43,912 nucleotides of DNA from a virus: positions 1 to 43,912 of the IMG/VR virus record IMGVR_UViG_3300009103_000060. One strand, given 5' to 3'. A program made the translations under genes and the position numbers. Positions 1-6,180 of this stretch are shown here, piece after piece. The first letter of the stretch is position 1. Each line of letters begins with the position of its first letter. Under the pieces are notes generated by a model. The model was given only the letters and a program-made list of their open reading frames with translations, made no database searches and was not told the origin of the DNA.

Positions 1-119
1 ATGATACAGAAGAATTCATCGAAAAGGTCAATACAGTACTCTCTGAAAACAGACCTCAATTAAGACCTATGATAGTGCAGCCTAGAAGTTGGGAAACGAT
101 GTTTGGAGGGGGCTACTTA
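1..119. repeat. Left copy of the exact 119-bp contig-end overlap
   Basis: These 119 bases are identical to positions 43794-43912. The RNA polymerase reading frame runs without interruption through the shared sequence, so the two ends join into a circle of 43793 bp. The overlap lies inside a coding gene, and 119 is a k-mer size used by common metagenome assemblers. I therefore read it as a circular-assembly overlap rather than the physical terminal repeat of the virion DNA. It would be a real direct terminal repeat only if read coverage doubled across it. Confidence 0.95.
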
Positions 120-1853
120 GGTGCACTCTCAAACAACCTTCACGGCTTTGTTAGGGCTCATGAAAAAAGTACCTTATTCAAGCTTGATACTGAATTTAAC
201 ATTCCTAGTTCTATTTATAAAGCTGTGAATGCCATTCAAGCTACCCCTTGGACAATAAATAAGCCTGTATACGAGGTGGCTACACAGATTCAAGAGCTCG
301 AATTGGATATTGCGGGTATGATACCGCCTTTGAGTCGTATCGACGATTACCTGCCAATTAAACCTTGGGCAAATGATGAAGAATTCCAAAAGCTAAAACA
401 GGATAAGAATTCTAATGTCATTAAGAACTGGAAAAAACAACGGACTGAAGTCTACAATGATTTCAATTCTAAAGTTGGTAAAGCCATGCTTATAGCTGAG
501 CAGTTGAATACTGCTAAAAGTTACCTAAACGAAGAAGAAATATACTTTCCTCACAATTGTGATTATCGTGGTAGAGTGTATCCTATTCCAACATCCCTTA
601 CACCACAGGGGAATGACCTCTCTAAGGGACTTTTAATGTTCTCTGAAGGGAAACCTTTAGGGACCTATGAAGCTGCCAATTGGTTGGCTATCCACGGTGC
701 CAATAAATACGGTATTGATAAGGTCTCTTTTGATGATCGTTTAGAGTGGATTGGTGATAACGAACACCTAATCTTAGGAAGTGCTAAAGACCCTCTAAGC
801 TTTACACATTTTTGGGCATCAGACGATTGTGATAAGCCGTTTCAATTTTTAGCCTTTTGCTTTGAGTGGGCAGGTTTTACTGAAAACGGGTTAGAACACG
901 TCAGCCATATACCAGTGGCCTTAGACGGTACTTGTAATGGCTTACAGCACCTGTCAGCGATGGTTAAAGATGTCAGAGGTGGTCATGCTGTTAACTTAAC
1001 ACCTTCAGAGCTACCTAATGATATCTATTCAGAGGTAGCTAAAGTGGTGTCTGAATTAATTGAAGAGGATTTCAACTCCGACGATGCTGAGGCCCGACTG
1101 ATGGCAGGTTATTGGTACGGTAAGGTTGACCGTGGTTGGTGTAAACAAAACACAATGACAGTACCCTATGGTGTGACTAAAAATGGTATGAAAGAACAGA
1201 TTCATAACTATTACAAAAAGAAGAAAGCTAAAAATGATGCCCCTAATATTCCTTTAGAGCACCAGTCAAGAGCCTTTAAGTATCTCGCTGAGACAAACTA
1301 TAAGGCAATTGATAAAGCCATTCCTTGTGCTAACGCAGTTATGAATTGGTTCAAAGATATTGCTGAGATTGTTGGTAAGGAAGGTCAACCGATTATTTGG
1401 GAAAACCATATGGGCTTTACAATTGTACAAGATCATAAGAAACCTAACCTAAAGCACATTAAGACAGCTCAAGGCACTAGACAGGTGAAACTGACAGCAG
1501 ATATTGGTAAGACTAAAGACACAGATGTCTATGAACAAAAGAAAGGCCTTGCACCTAACTTTGTCCATTCACAAGATAGTGCTCACATGTTAGCAACCTG
1601 TAATGAATTATTAGATCAAGGTATAACAAGCTTTGCTCTGATCCACGATGACTACGGTACTCATGCTTGCCATGCTGCACAACTTAATAAAGCCATTAGG
1701 GACACCTTTATAGATCAATATAAAGATGGTTCTATGTTGGAACAATTTAGGACTCGTGTACAGGCCTCTGTAGAAACTGAGTTACCTGAATGCCCTTCTA
1801 TAGGTGACTTAGATATTGAAACTGTTAGTGACAGTCTATATTTCTTTAGTTAA
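1..1853 (+). CDS. T7-type single-subunit RNA polymerase, C-terminal portion (continues from 43118)
   Basis: This is the C-terminal part of the phage DNA-dependent RNA polymerase; the N-terminal part is at 43118-43912. Joining the ends gives 842 residues (T7 enzyme 883). The frame is open from base 3, so the ATG at 69 is internal. Full-length numbering shows the palm and finger residues of the family: Asp534 in motif A (LDGTCNGLQH), Lys607 and Tyr615 in motif B (KQNTMTVPYG, same 8-residue spacing as T7 K631/Y639), and Asp775 in motif C (LIHDDYG). These coordinate the two catalytic metals and the incoming NTP. The protein ends in the aromatic tail YFFS, resembling the FAFA C terminus of T7 polymerase. 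A terminator follows directly. It should transcribe the middle and late genes from the CTAANAGGCC-type promoters. Confidence 0.97.
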   Translation, partial: DTEEFIEKVNTVLSENRPQLRPMIVQPRSWETMFGGGYLGALSNNLHGFVRAHEKSTLFKLDTEFNIPSSIYKAVNAIQATPWTINKPVYEVATQIQELELDIAGMIPPLSRIDDYLPIKPWANDEEFQKLKQDKNSNVIKNWKKQRTEVYNDFNSKVGKAMLIAEQLNTAKSYLNEEEIYFPHNCDYRGRVYPIPTSLTPQGNDLSKGLLMFSEGKPLGTYEAANWLAIHGANKYGIDKVSFDDRLEWIGDNEHLILGSAKDPLSFTHFWASDDCDKPFQFLAFCFEWAGFTENGLEHVSHIPVALDGTCNGLQHLSAMVKDVRGGHAVNLTPSELPNDIYSEVAKVVSELIEEDFNSDDAEARLMAGYWYGKVDRGWCKQNTMTVPYGVTKNGMKEQIHNYYKKKKAKNDAPNIPLEHQSRAFKYLAETNYKAIDKAIPCANAVMNWFKDIAEIVGKEGQPIIWENHMGFTIVQDHKKPNLKHIKTAQGTRQVKLTADIGKTKDTDVYEQKKGLAPNFVHSQDSAHMLATCNELLDQGITSFALIHDDYGTHACHAAQLNKAIRDTFIDQYKDGSMLEQFRTRVQASVETELPECPSIGDLDIETVSDSLYFFS

Positions 1854-1870
1854 TCGCTACTAAACTACTG

Positions 1871-1901
1871 GCCCTCTAGTTAATTCTAGGGGGCTTTTTT
1901 T
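1871..1901 (+). terminator. Intrinsic terminator after RNA polymerase
   Basis: A 9-bp stem (1871-1879 GCCCTCTAG with 1886-1894 CTAGGGGGC, one G-T pair) has a 6-nt loop and is followed by seven T residues. It lies 17 nt after the polymerase stop codon, matching the place of the early terminator in T7, and should end host-polymerase transcription of the early operon. Confidence 0.9.
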
Positions 1902-1954
1902 GTGGCTTGATTATTAAATATAAACAGGCCATTATTTTAATCTTTTTGACCTCA

Positions 1955-1980
1955 AATTTTCTAATAGGCCATCTTAGGAA
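1955..1980 (+). promoter_or_regulatory. Candidate phage RNA polymerase promoter (copy 1)
   Basis: CTAATAGGCCATCT at 1961-1974 is one of five copies of CTAANAGGCCATCT in the window, all on the + strand and all at intergenic or operon-leading positions. The form (CTAA-A-GG) resembles the initiation region of T7/T3-type promoters (CTATAGG, CTAAAGG), so transcription probably starts at the GG at 1967-1968. A weaker relative (AAACAGGCCATTA, 1922-1934) lies just upstream. Function is inferred from recurrence and position. Confidence 0.75.
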
Positions 1981-1984
1981 AGAA

Positions 1985-2036
1985 AAGGAAATTAAAAATA
2001 AAATTAAATATATATATATAGTATTAATTAATATTA
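1985..2036. other. AT-rich tract between two phage promoters: candidate primary replication origin
   Basis: This is almost pure A/T, with a TA-alternating run at 2008-2020, flanked by candidate phage promoters at 1961 and 2118 and directly downstream of the RNA polymerase gene. In T7 the primary origin has the same layout: promoters phi1.1A/B plus an AT-rich segment just after gene 1. A near copy of the run with a promoter is at 34560-34640. Origin activity is inferred. Confidence 0.55.
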
Positions 2037-2109
2037 CCTTAAAGATAGTCCTAAGGGCTCCCTTAATAGCCCCCTATAGTTGTGCATAGAGGCTTGTACT
2101 TTTTCTTAG

Positions 2110-2152
2110 TTATTTTTCTAAAAGGCCATCTACAGAAGAAGAAACACTTTCC
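2110..2152 (+). promoter_or_regulatory. Candidate phage promoter (copy 2) with duplicated leader
   Basis: CTAAAAGGCCATCTACAG at 2118-2135 matches the promoter motif. The following approximately 18 nt (to 2152) are nearly identical to the sequence after the promoter at 4794. The whole promoter and 5' leader therefore appear to have been duplicated. It drives the small-gene array starting at 2178. Confidence 0.78.
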
Positions 2153-2177
2153 AAAAACCAAAGGAGAAAATTTAATT

Positions 2178-2564
2178 ATGAAAGCTAGAGAATCTGAAAA
2201 ATTAGTTCATACTGGTTATCTACCTGCTATTAATTTACACATCTGTAAGTTAGAAGTACGTGAGATTACTTTCTACACATTACCTGTGTCAACTAGTTAT
2301 GAATTGTTATTAACACTTGATGATGTCGATGGAAGGCCCCTTCAAGTGTACGATAGGATTGTCCCTGAGGCATACCATAATAAGTCTGCCTTCTTGGAAT
2401 GTATTAATAGCTTATGGACTCAACTTGCTTTTGAGTATATCAATTTAACTTCTGTTGTCATGCGTGAAACAGCTAAGTTTATTAGTTACACAGAAAATGA
2501 TATGGTTGTCAAAGCTACCGATGACTCAAGTGAGTTTAAGGCCTGGCTGAAAGGCGGTGAGTGA
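2178..2564 (+). CDS. Hypothetical early/middle protein, 128 aa
   Basis: First gene downstream of promoter copy 2. I chose the ATG at 2178 because AAAGGAG precedes it; an upstream ATG in the same frame would start before the promoter. The protein begins MKARESEKLV, is soluble, has no recognisable motif, and ends in LKGGE. That tail is encoded by the junction sequence CTGAAAGGCGGTGAGTGATG, which recurs at the ends of other genes in this array. The stop overlaps the next start (TGATG), so translation is coupled. I do not recognise the family. Confidence 0.8.
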   Translation: MKARESEKLVHTGYLPAINLHICKLEVREITFYTLPVSTSYELLLTLDDVDGRPLQVYDRIVPEAYHNKSAFLECINSLWTQLAFEYINLTSVVMRETAKFISYTENDMVVKATDDSSEFKAWLKGGE

Positions 2565-2869
2565 TGAGTGAGCTAAAGAAATGCCCTGCGTGTGGTGGTG
2601 AGGCTGAATTTAGTAAATATCACGCTGTTTGCAATTATCTGATTATATGTAATAACTGCGAAATTATGCAAATGGGGATGGATGAATGCAAGGTCCTAGA
2701 AGCTTGGAACAACCAACCACGCATCGAACAACTAAAACAGCGCACCAAGGAGCTAGAGCAGGCTTTGAAAATGTCTAAATGCAAGTTCGATACTGATAAT
2801 GACGGTAATTGCCACTTATGTGTTGGCAAAAGATGTTTTAGAGAACGACTACTGAAAGGCGGTGAGTGA
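2564..2869 (+). CDS. Lar-like zinc protein with C-terminal coiled coil, 101 aa
   Basis: The N-terminal half has the pattern of the Lar (restriction alleviation) family: LKKCPACGGEAEF, then CNNCE, then an acidic stretch and EAWNNQPR. Four cysteines form two CxxC knuckles that probably bind zinc. The second half is a coiled coil (EQLKQRTKELEQALKMSKCK) followed by another Cys pair (CHLCVGKRC) and the shared LLKGGE end. Lar proteins from phage Rac modulate type I restriction; that role is only a suggestion here. The coiled-coil segment is encoded by a 47-nt sequence almost identical to one in the gene at 3077. The start overlaps the previous stop. Confidence 0.72.
   Translation: MSELKKCPACGGEAEFSKYHAVCNYLIICNNCEIMQMGMDECKVLEAWNNQPRIEQLKQRTKELEQALKMSKCKFDTDNDGNCHLCVGKRCFRERLLKGGE
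2749..2795 (+). repeat. 47-nt coding repeat, copy 1 (copy 2 at 3190-3236)
   Basis: The 47-nt segment encoding ELEQALKMSKCKFDT matches 3190-3236 (ELKQALKMSKCKSDT) at 45 of 47 positions. The two copies lie in different genes whose remaining sequences are unrelated. This indicates recent duplication or exchange of a coiled-coil module between neighbouring genes. Confidence 0.9.
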
Positions 2870-2870
2870 T

Positions 2871-3065
2871 ATGGAAATAACAAGAATAAATAATGATAGA
2901 AACTTAAAGAAAGAGGTAACAAGAATTGACATCCGTATTGATGATAGAGTCTTTCAACTGACTGAAGAATTTGGAAGTTTAACAATACTTAAAATTAATG
3001 ATGGAACAGGTGAGCATCGGATCAAAGTTCAACCCCATTCAGCCAACGTAATAAATATTATTTAA
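2871..3065 (+). CDS. Hypothetical small protein, 64 aa
   Basis: The sequence MEITRINNDRNLKKEVTRID has alternating hydrophobic residues suggesting a small beta-rich fold, ending in SANVINII. I use the ATG at 2871 rather than the in-frame GTG at 2862, which lies inside the previous gene; GGCGGTGAG in the shared junction serves as the ribosome binding site. No family recognised. It sits in the small-gene array between the Lar-like protein and a lipoyl-like protein. Confidence 0.7.
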   Translation: MEITRINNDRNLKKEVTRIDIRIDDRVFQLTEEFGSLTILKINDGTGEHRIKVQPHSANVINII

Positions 3066-3076
3066 GAGGTGATTAA

Positions 3077-3421
3077 ATGAGTGAGCAGTATAAAAACCCG
3101 ATAGCTCCACGAAGAGCAAGCAAAAATGGTGCTTATTATCTGTGTGCAGAAATTGACCCCGAAATAGATCTTTTACAGCAGGAAAACGAGGAGCTAAAGC
3201 AGGCTTTGAAAATGTCTAAATGCAAGTCCGATACTGTTGAGATTGCAGAAATTTATGTAAGTGAAGGAGAAAGTGTTATTTCAGGAACACCGATTTTCAA
3301 AGATACAGACGGTAAAGTCTATTATAGCAATGTTTTATCAACCATTAGTAAAATTGTTGCTGAAGTTGGCGATAAAGTATCAAAGGGAACAGACATTTTC
3401 TACGGTACAGGTGGTGAGTGA
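3077..3421 (+). CDS. Small protein with coiled coil and lipoyl-like C-terminal domain, 114 aa
   Basis: Residues 1-30 (MSEQYKNPIAPRRASKNGAY) resemble the start of the 3921 gene product (polar, then G-x-YYL). A coiled coil follows (LLQQENEELKQALKMSKCK). The last approximately 60 residues have the shape of a biotinyl/lipoyl-type barrel-sandwich hybrid: VSEGESVISGTPIF, then a linker, then STISKIVAEVGDKVSKGTDIFY. In that fold, two half-barrels each carry a GxxVxxGxxI turn. I see no clear lipoylated lysine hairpin, so it is more likely a structural use of the fold. Good RBS (AAGAGGTGATTAA). The resemblance is by eye only. Confidence 0.7.
   Translation: MSEQYKNPIAPRRASKNGAYYLCAEIDPEIDLLQQENEELKQALKMSKCKSDTVEIAEIYVSEGESVISGTPIFKDTDGKVYYSNVLSTISKIVAEVGDKVSKGTDIFYGTGGE
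3190..3236 (+). repeat. 47-nt coding repeat, copy 2 (copy 1 at 2749-2795)
   Basis: See copy 1. It starts at GGAGCTAAAGCAGG. The GAGCTAAAGCAGG start also recurs at 4026 in the 3921 gene, so at least three genes of the array share this coiled-coil seed. Confidence 0.9.
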
Positions 3422-3615
3422 TGAGTGAATATAGTGCTAAAGTTAATATACTTAATGAAATAGTATTGATATTGGAAAGGTATAATATAGAAATAACAAT
3501 ACTAAATGGGCAAATTTGCATTAAAGATAATGGGTGCTGGAGTAATCCTATTGTGTTTGATAATCTTAATTCATTAACAGATTACTATAAATTCAAAGGG
3601 ATTTATGATGAGTGA
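3421..3615 (+). CDS. Hypothetical small protein, 64 aa
   Basis: The start MSEYSAKVNILNEI uses the recurrent MSE opening of this array. The ATG at 3421 overlaps the previous stop (the A of TGA), and the RBS is the GGTGGTGAG junction. The protein is acidic, with a C-terminal WSNPIVFDNLNSLTDYYKF segment. No recognised domain. Its last codons overlap the next gene. Confidence 0.7.
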   Translation: MSEYSAKVNILNEIVLILERYNIEITILNGQICIKDNGCWSNPIVFDNLNSLTDYYKFKGIYDE

Positions 3616-3928
3616 GCATGTTGACAATATTTTATCGGGTAAAGTCGAGAGAAAGCATTACCAAAAAGAAGTTGAAATATGGGCTAATGATTGTATTGCC
3701 AGTTATAATATATTAGCAGACCCTAAATATCCTTATCAGTTTAGGTATAAAGATTTAGCCCAAGCCATAGATCGATATAATTTAGATATGAATGTTTTAG
3801 AACAGCGCAACAAGGAGCTAAATGAGTTACTAAGGGAGTGTTTGCCTTATGTTAACAGGATTGACATTGGTGAGAATGGCTATGGTGACAAGATAAGAGA
3901 GAAGATAAGGAGAGCTATCGATGAGTGA
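3608..3928 (+). CDS. Hypothetical small protein with coiled coil, 106 aa
   Basis: Starts MSEHVDNILSGKVERKHYQK. ATG codons at 3605 and 3608 are adjacent; I chose 3608 because the other array genes open with MSE. It contains a helical C-terminal half with EQRNKELNELLRECLPYV, a variant of the shared coiled-coil module. It overlaps its neighbours on both sides, so it is part of a translationally coupled string. No function recognised. Confidence 0.7.
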   Translation: MSEHVDNILSGKVERKHYQKEVEIWANDCIASYNILADPKYPYQFRYKDLAQAIDRYNLDMNVLEQRNKELNELLRECLPYVNRIDIGENGYGDKIREKIRRAIDE

Positions 3929-4310
3929 GTTAAAGAGATATGAAGCGGTTAACCCGTATGAACAGCCTAGCGAATCTGAACATGGTGAATACTACCTAGC
4001 TGATGATGTAGACAAGCGCATTGAGGAGCTAAAGCAGGAACTGGAAGAAAAATTTGCATTAGTAAAATTACAAACAATACTACTGAATGAATATAAGCGT
4101 GATGAGAAGTTGCTTAAAAATAGTTTGACTAAGTTGCGCTGTTTTAATTGGGATCTAGAGGCATATAAGTTCGAAGCTGAGAAATTAGCTGACGCTGTTA
4201 TACGCAACAATCAACTTAGAATGGATGGCACACATGAGCAACAGTTGGTTAAACTTAATGTTATGTCTCTTATGTTAACATTAGCTAATAAACTGAAAGG
4301 CGGTGAGTGA
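3921..4310 (+). CDS. Hypothetical coiled-coil protein, 129 aa
   Basis: The N terminus (MSELKRYEAVNPYEQPSESE) leads to GEYYLADDVDKRIEELKQEL, a layout common in small phage proteins in which a short head precedes a long coiled coil. Most of the rest is predicted helical with heptad leucines, ending in NKLKGGE. The tail uses the same junction sequence as 2564 and 2869. It overlaps the upstream gene by 8 nt, and its last base is the A of the next ATG. Function unknown. Confidence 0.72.
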   Translation: MSELKRYEAVNPYEQPSESEHGEYYLADDVDKRIEELKQELEEKFALVKLQTILLNEYKRDEKLLKNSLTKLRCFNWDLEAYKFEAEKLADAVIRNNQLRMDGTHEQQLVKLNVMSLMLTLANKLKGGE

Positions 4311-4390
4311 TGATATTTATATTTGTTTTAGGTGTCCTCACAGGTGTCCTCATAGGGGCAGCCTGTTGGATGATTGAACAGTGGTTTTAG
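4310..4390 (+). CDS. Single-span membrane peptide, 26 aa
   Basis: Begins in the overlapping TGATGA after the shared GGCGGTGAG junction, which supplies the RBS. The sequence MIFIFVLGVLTGVLIGAACW is one hydrophobic span with glycines, followed by MIEQWF. Such tiny membrane peptides are common in phage middle regions. It resembles the peptides at 42262 and 43007 in kind, not in sequence. Function unknown. Confidence 0.55.
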   Translation: MIFIFVLGVLTGVLIGAACWMIEQWF

Positions 4391-4440
4391 AGCTCAAAAT
4401 GTATATTGACTTAGATTTTAATTAAATAAAGGAGATAATT

Positions 4441-4746
4441 ATGAACGAGCGAATAAAAGTTTACACCCCATACGTAGCTAACGGAGAGATCAGAGTAGAT
4501 TGGCGTTGGTCTCGTTACCCGAAAGGACAGTACACTAGCGATCAGGAGGCTAGAGAAGCTATACTTGTAGTTTTCCCTAGAGCCTTTGAGCGCTTCAACA
4601 TGATACGTGATCGTATACGCCAAATGGAGCATGATCTAGATTTTGAGGTAACTTACACTATGGACGGAGATACTCATGGTATCTACGAGGATCATCTAGA
4701 CGTAGACTTCCGTATGGACGGGTTCAATTTCAGCTTTTCGCTATAA
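4441..4746 (+). CDS. Hypothetical acidic protein, 101 aa
   Basis: Strong RBS (AAAGGAGATAATT) before the ATG. The sequence is rich in aromatic and charged residues (RVDWRWSRYPKGQYTSDQEA) and ends in alternating acidic and aromatic strands (DVDFRMDGFNFSFSL). It is preceded by about 50 nt of AT-rich spacer, so it is not coupled to the array upstream. No family recognised. Confidence 0.75.
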   Translation: MNERIKVYTPYVANGEIRVDWRWSRYPKGQYTSDQEAREAILVVFPRAFERFNMIRDRIRQMEHDLDFEVTYTMDGDTHGIYEDHLDVDFRMDGFNFSFSL

Positions 4747-4760
4747 CTAAGGAGATAATT

Positions 4761-4865
4761 ATGTTAAAAGAAGAATTAAAAGGTAAATCGATTCTAAAAG
4801 GCCATCTACAGAAAGAAGAAACACTTTGCCGAAATTACAAACAAAACAAAAGAGGAGACAATTAA
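4761..4865 (+). CDS. Possible 34-aa ORF spanning a phage promoter
   Basis: It has an excellent RBS (AAGGAGATAATT, the same leader as the 4441 gene) and ATG TTA AAA GAA GAA. It reads through the promoter copy at 4794 and ends in TAATG overlapping the SSB start. The promoter-derived part translates as LKGHLQKEETL, similar to what the other duplicated promoter would encode. It may be a leader peptide or a remnant truncated when the promoter was inserted. The RBS and coupling favour translation; I cannot assign a role. Confidence 0.4.
   Translation: MLKEELKGKSILKGHLQKEETLCRNYKQNKRGDN
4787..4830 (+). promoter_or_regulatory. Candidate phage promoter (copy 3) ahead of SSB
   Basis: CTAAAAGGCCATCTACAG at 4794-4811, plus an approximately 18-nt leader nearly identical to that after the promoter at 2118 (one extra A, and G for C near the end). 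It should drive the replication genes starting with SSB. Confidence 0.78.
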
Positions 4866-5581
4866 TGTCCAAACATAAAATTGATAAGGCAGTCAGACTA
4901 ATTAGCCCTGTAATGGAAGTTAAATTTGCAAACATTTTACAATCTTTCGATTACAACAATGCAGGTAAGCCTAAGTATTCTCTTGATGCAATGCTTGAGT
5001 CAGATGATCCTGCAACTAAAGAGTTTGTCGAGAAGCTAACCAAGCTTGCACAAGATGCATTTGATAAAGCTATGGAAAACATGGCACCGCCTGAAGGTAA
5101 CCTTAAAGATAAATACGTAGAGGCTCGTAAGAATCTTAGCCTTCATTTGCCTTTTAAGGATGATTACAAGTACGATAAAGAGGCTAAGTCAGAGACTAAT
5201 GAGAAGACAGGTAAAATTGTCTTTAAGATGGCTAAGAATGCATCCTACAAGGATTCTGATACTCAAGAAGTTAAACATGTTCCTAGTCCTGACTTGTATG
5301 ATGCTAAACGTAATAAAATTACTAACCCAGATTTCAAAGAAGTCCCTTGGGGTACTAAGTTACGTGTTCAGCTTTTAGCTAAGCAGTATCATATGCCTGC
5401 AACTAATAAAGCAGGTATCACATTAAAATTAATCATGTGTCAGATTGTTGAGCTACCTGAGCAAGGTTGTGCCTTCGATGAAGTTGATGGTTATGAGACT
5501 AATGTAGAATCAACTGCTGATGTTACTGTACCTGAAACACCTTTTGTCGAAAATACTGGTGACGAAGAAGATGACTTTTAA
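4865..5581 (+). CDS. Single-stranded DNA-binding protein, T7 gp2.5-like, 238 aa
   Basis: Binds the single-stranded DNA made at the fork and supports recombination and annealing. The start MSKHKIDKAVRLISPVMEVK is preceded by AGAGGAGACAATTA. The size (T7 gp2.5 is 232 aa), the position just before endonuclease I, and the strongly acidic C-terminal tail (ENTGDEEDDF ending in an aromatic residue) are all as in gp2.5. That tail binds DNA polymerase and primase-helicase. The body is consistent with an OB fold (APPEGNLKDKYVEARKNLSLHLPF; VPWGTKLRVQLLAKQYHM). The end overlaps the next gene. Confidence 0.9.
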   Translation: MSKHKIDKAVRLISPVMEVKFANILQSFDYNNAGKPKYSLDAMLESDDPATKEFVEKLTKLAQDAFDKAMENMAPPEGNLKDKYVEARKNLSLHLPFKDDYKYDKEAKSETNEKTGKIVFKMAKNASYKDSDTQEVKHVPSPDLYDAKRNKITNPDFKEVPWGTKLRVQLLAKQYHMPATNKAGITLKLIMCQIVELPEQGCAFDEVDGYETNVESTADVTVPETPFVENTGDEEDDF

Positions 5582-5870
5582 TATCGTAATATTAATTTCC
5601 TTTGTTTGTATAGGGGCTGCACTACTTGGTGCAGTCACCTTTTTTTATTACAAACTAACCAAGGACGTAAAAAAGATAAGGAAGTCTCAGTTCGATATGA
5701 TAAATGAGCTTGTTAGAGAACTCGCAAGTCAGAGGAGAATGATTCATGGCAAGATGGACAAAGAAGAAAAGTCCGAAGCGGAAAGCTCTAGAAGCATGGG
5801 CGAAGAAAAACAAAGTCTCACACAGAAGTGGTCTAGAGATAGAGGTTCAGAAGGATCTACTAGAAAGTAA
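5571..5870 (+). CDS. Single-span membrane protein, 99 aa
   Basis: The ATG at 5571 overlaps the SSB end. The N terminus MTFNIVILISFVCIGAALLG continues as one membrane span (to AVTFFYYKL). A basic then mixed-charge helical tail follows (KDVKKIRKSQFDMINELVRE, KMDKEEKSEAESSRSMGEEK). The last 125 nt overlap the endonuclease I start in another frame. Position and topology loosely suggest an Rz-like (i-spanin) protein, but no partner is nested here. Function uncertain. Confidence 0.6.
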   Translation: MTFNIVILISFVCIGAALLGAVTFFYYKLTKDVKKIRKSQFDMINELVRELASQRRMIHGKMDKEEKSEAESSRSMGEEKQSLTQKWSRDRGSEGSTRK

Positions 5871-6180
5871 TCTTGAGTTTGAATATGAACCAATTAAGAT
5901 AGACTTCATTAGGCCTGCCTCTAAGCACACCTATTGTCCCGACTTAAGACTCCCTAATGGAATCCTTGTGGAGATTAAAGGTGAGTTTGATGCAACGATG
6001 CGGAAGAAACACCTGAACATTCGTAACTCTAACCCTGAGCTTGACATACGATTTGTGTTTGGTAATCCAAATAACAAATTAACTAAACGTAAAAATTCTA
6101 GTACGTATGCTGAGTGGTGTGATAAGAATAAATTCAAATGGGCAGCTAAGACAGTCCCAAAGGAGTGGTTTGATGAATAA
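5746..6180 (+). CDS. Endonuclease I (Holliday-junction resolvase), T7 gp3-like, 144 aa
   Basis: Cleaves branched DNA and helps degrade host DNA and resolve replication intermediates before packaging. Catalytic residues are all in place with the T7 spacing shifted by 11: Glu31 (RSGLE), Asp66 (YCPDLRLPNG), Glu76 and Lys78 (VEIKG). The segments PASKHTYCPD and RKKHLNIRNSNPELDIRFVF follow the T7 protein closely. Length 144 (T7 149). It starts inside the preceding membrane-protein gene and ends overlapping the RNA ligase start (ATGAATAA). Confidence 0.95.
   Translation: MARWTKKKSPKRKALEAWAKKNKVSHRSGLEIEVQKDLLESNLEFEYEPIKIDFIRPASKHTYCPDLRLPNGILVEIKGEFDATMRKKHLNIRNSNPELDIRFVFGNPNNKLTKRKNSSTYAEWCDKNKFKWAAKTVPKEWFDE

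Noticed and set aside
1-119. The 119-bp end repeat as the phage's direct terminal repeat
   Set aside because: It lies inside the polymerase gene, and its length equals a common assembler k-mer; the late/early junction is a better place for the physical ends.
1907-2089. 60-codon ORF after the RNA polymerase terminator
   Set aside because: It runs through the candidate promoter and AT-rich tract, has no Shine-Dalgarno sequence and encodes only low-complexity Ile/Lys-rich sequence.
2082-2177. Upstream extension of the 128-aa gene
   Set aside because: It would start before the promoter at 2118; the ATG at 2178 has a proper AAAGGAG.
3077-3421. Biotin carboxyl carrier function
   Set aside because: The fold pattern is suggestive, but no MKM-type modification site is visible, so an enzymatic carrier role is not supported.
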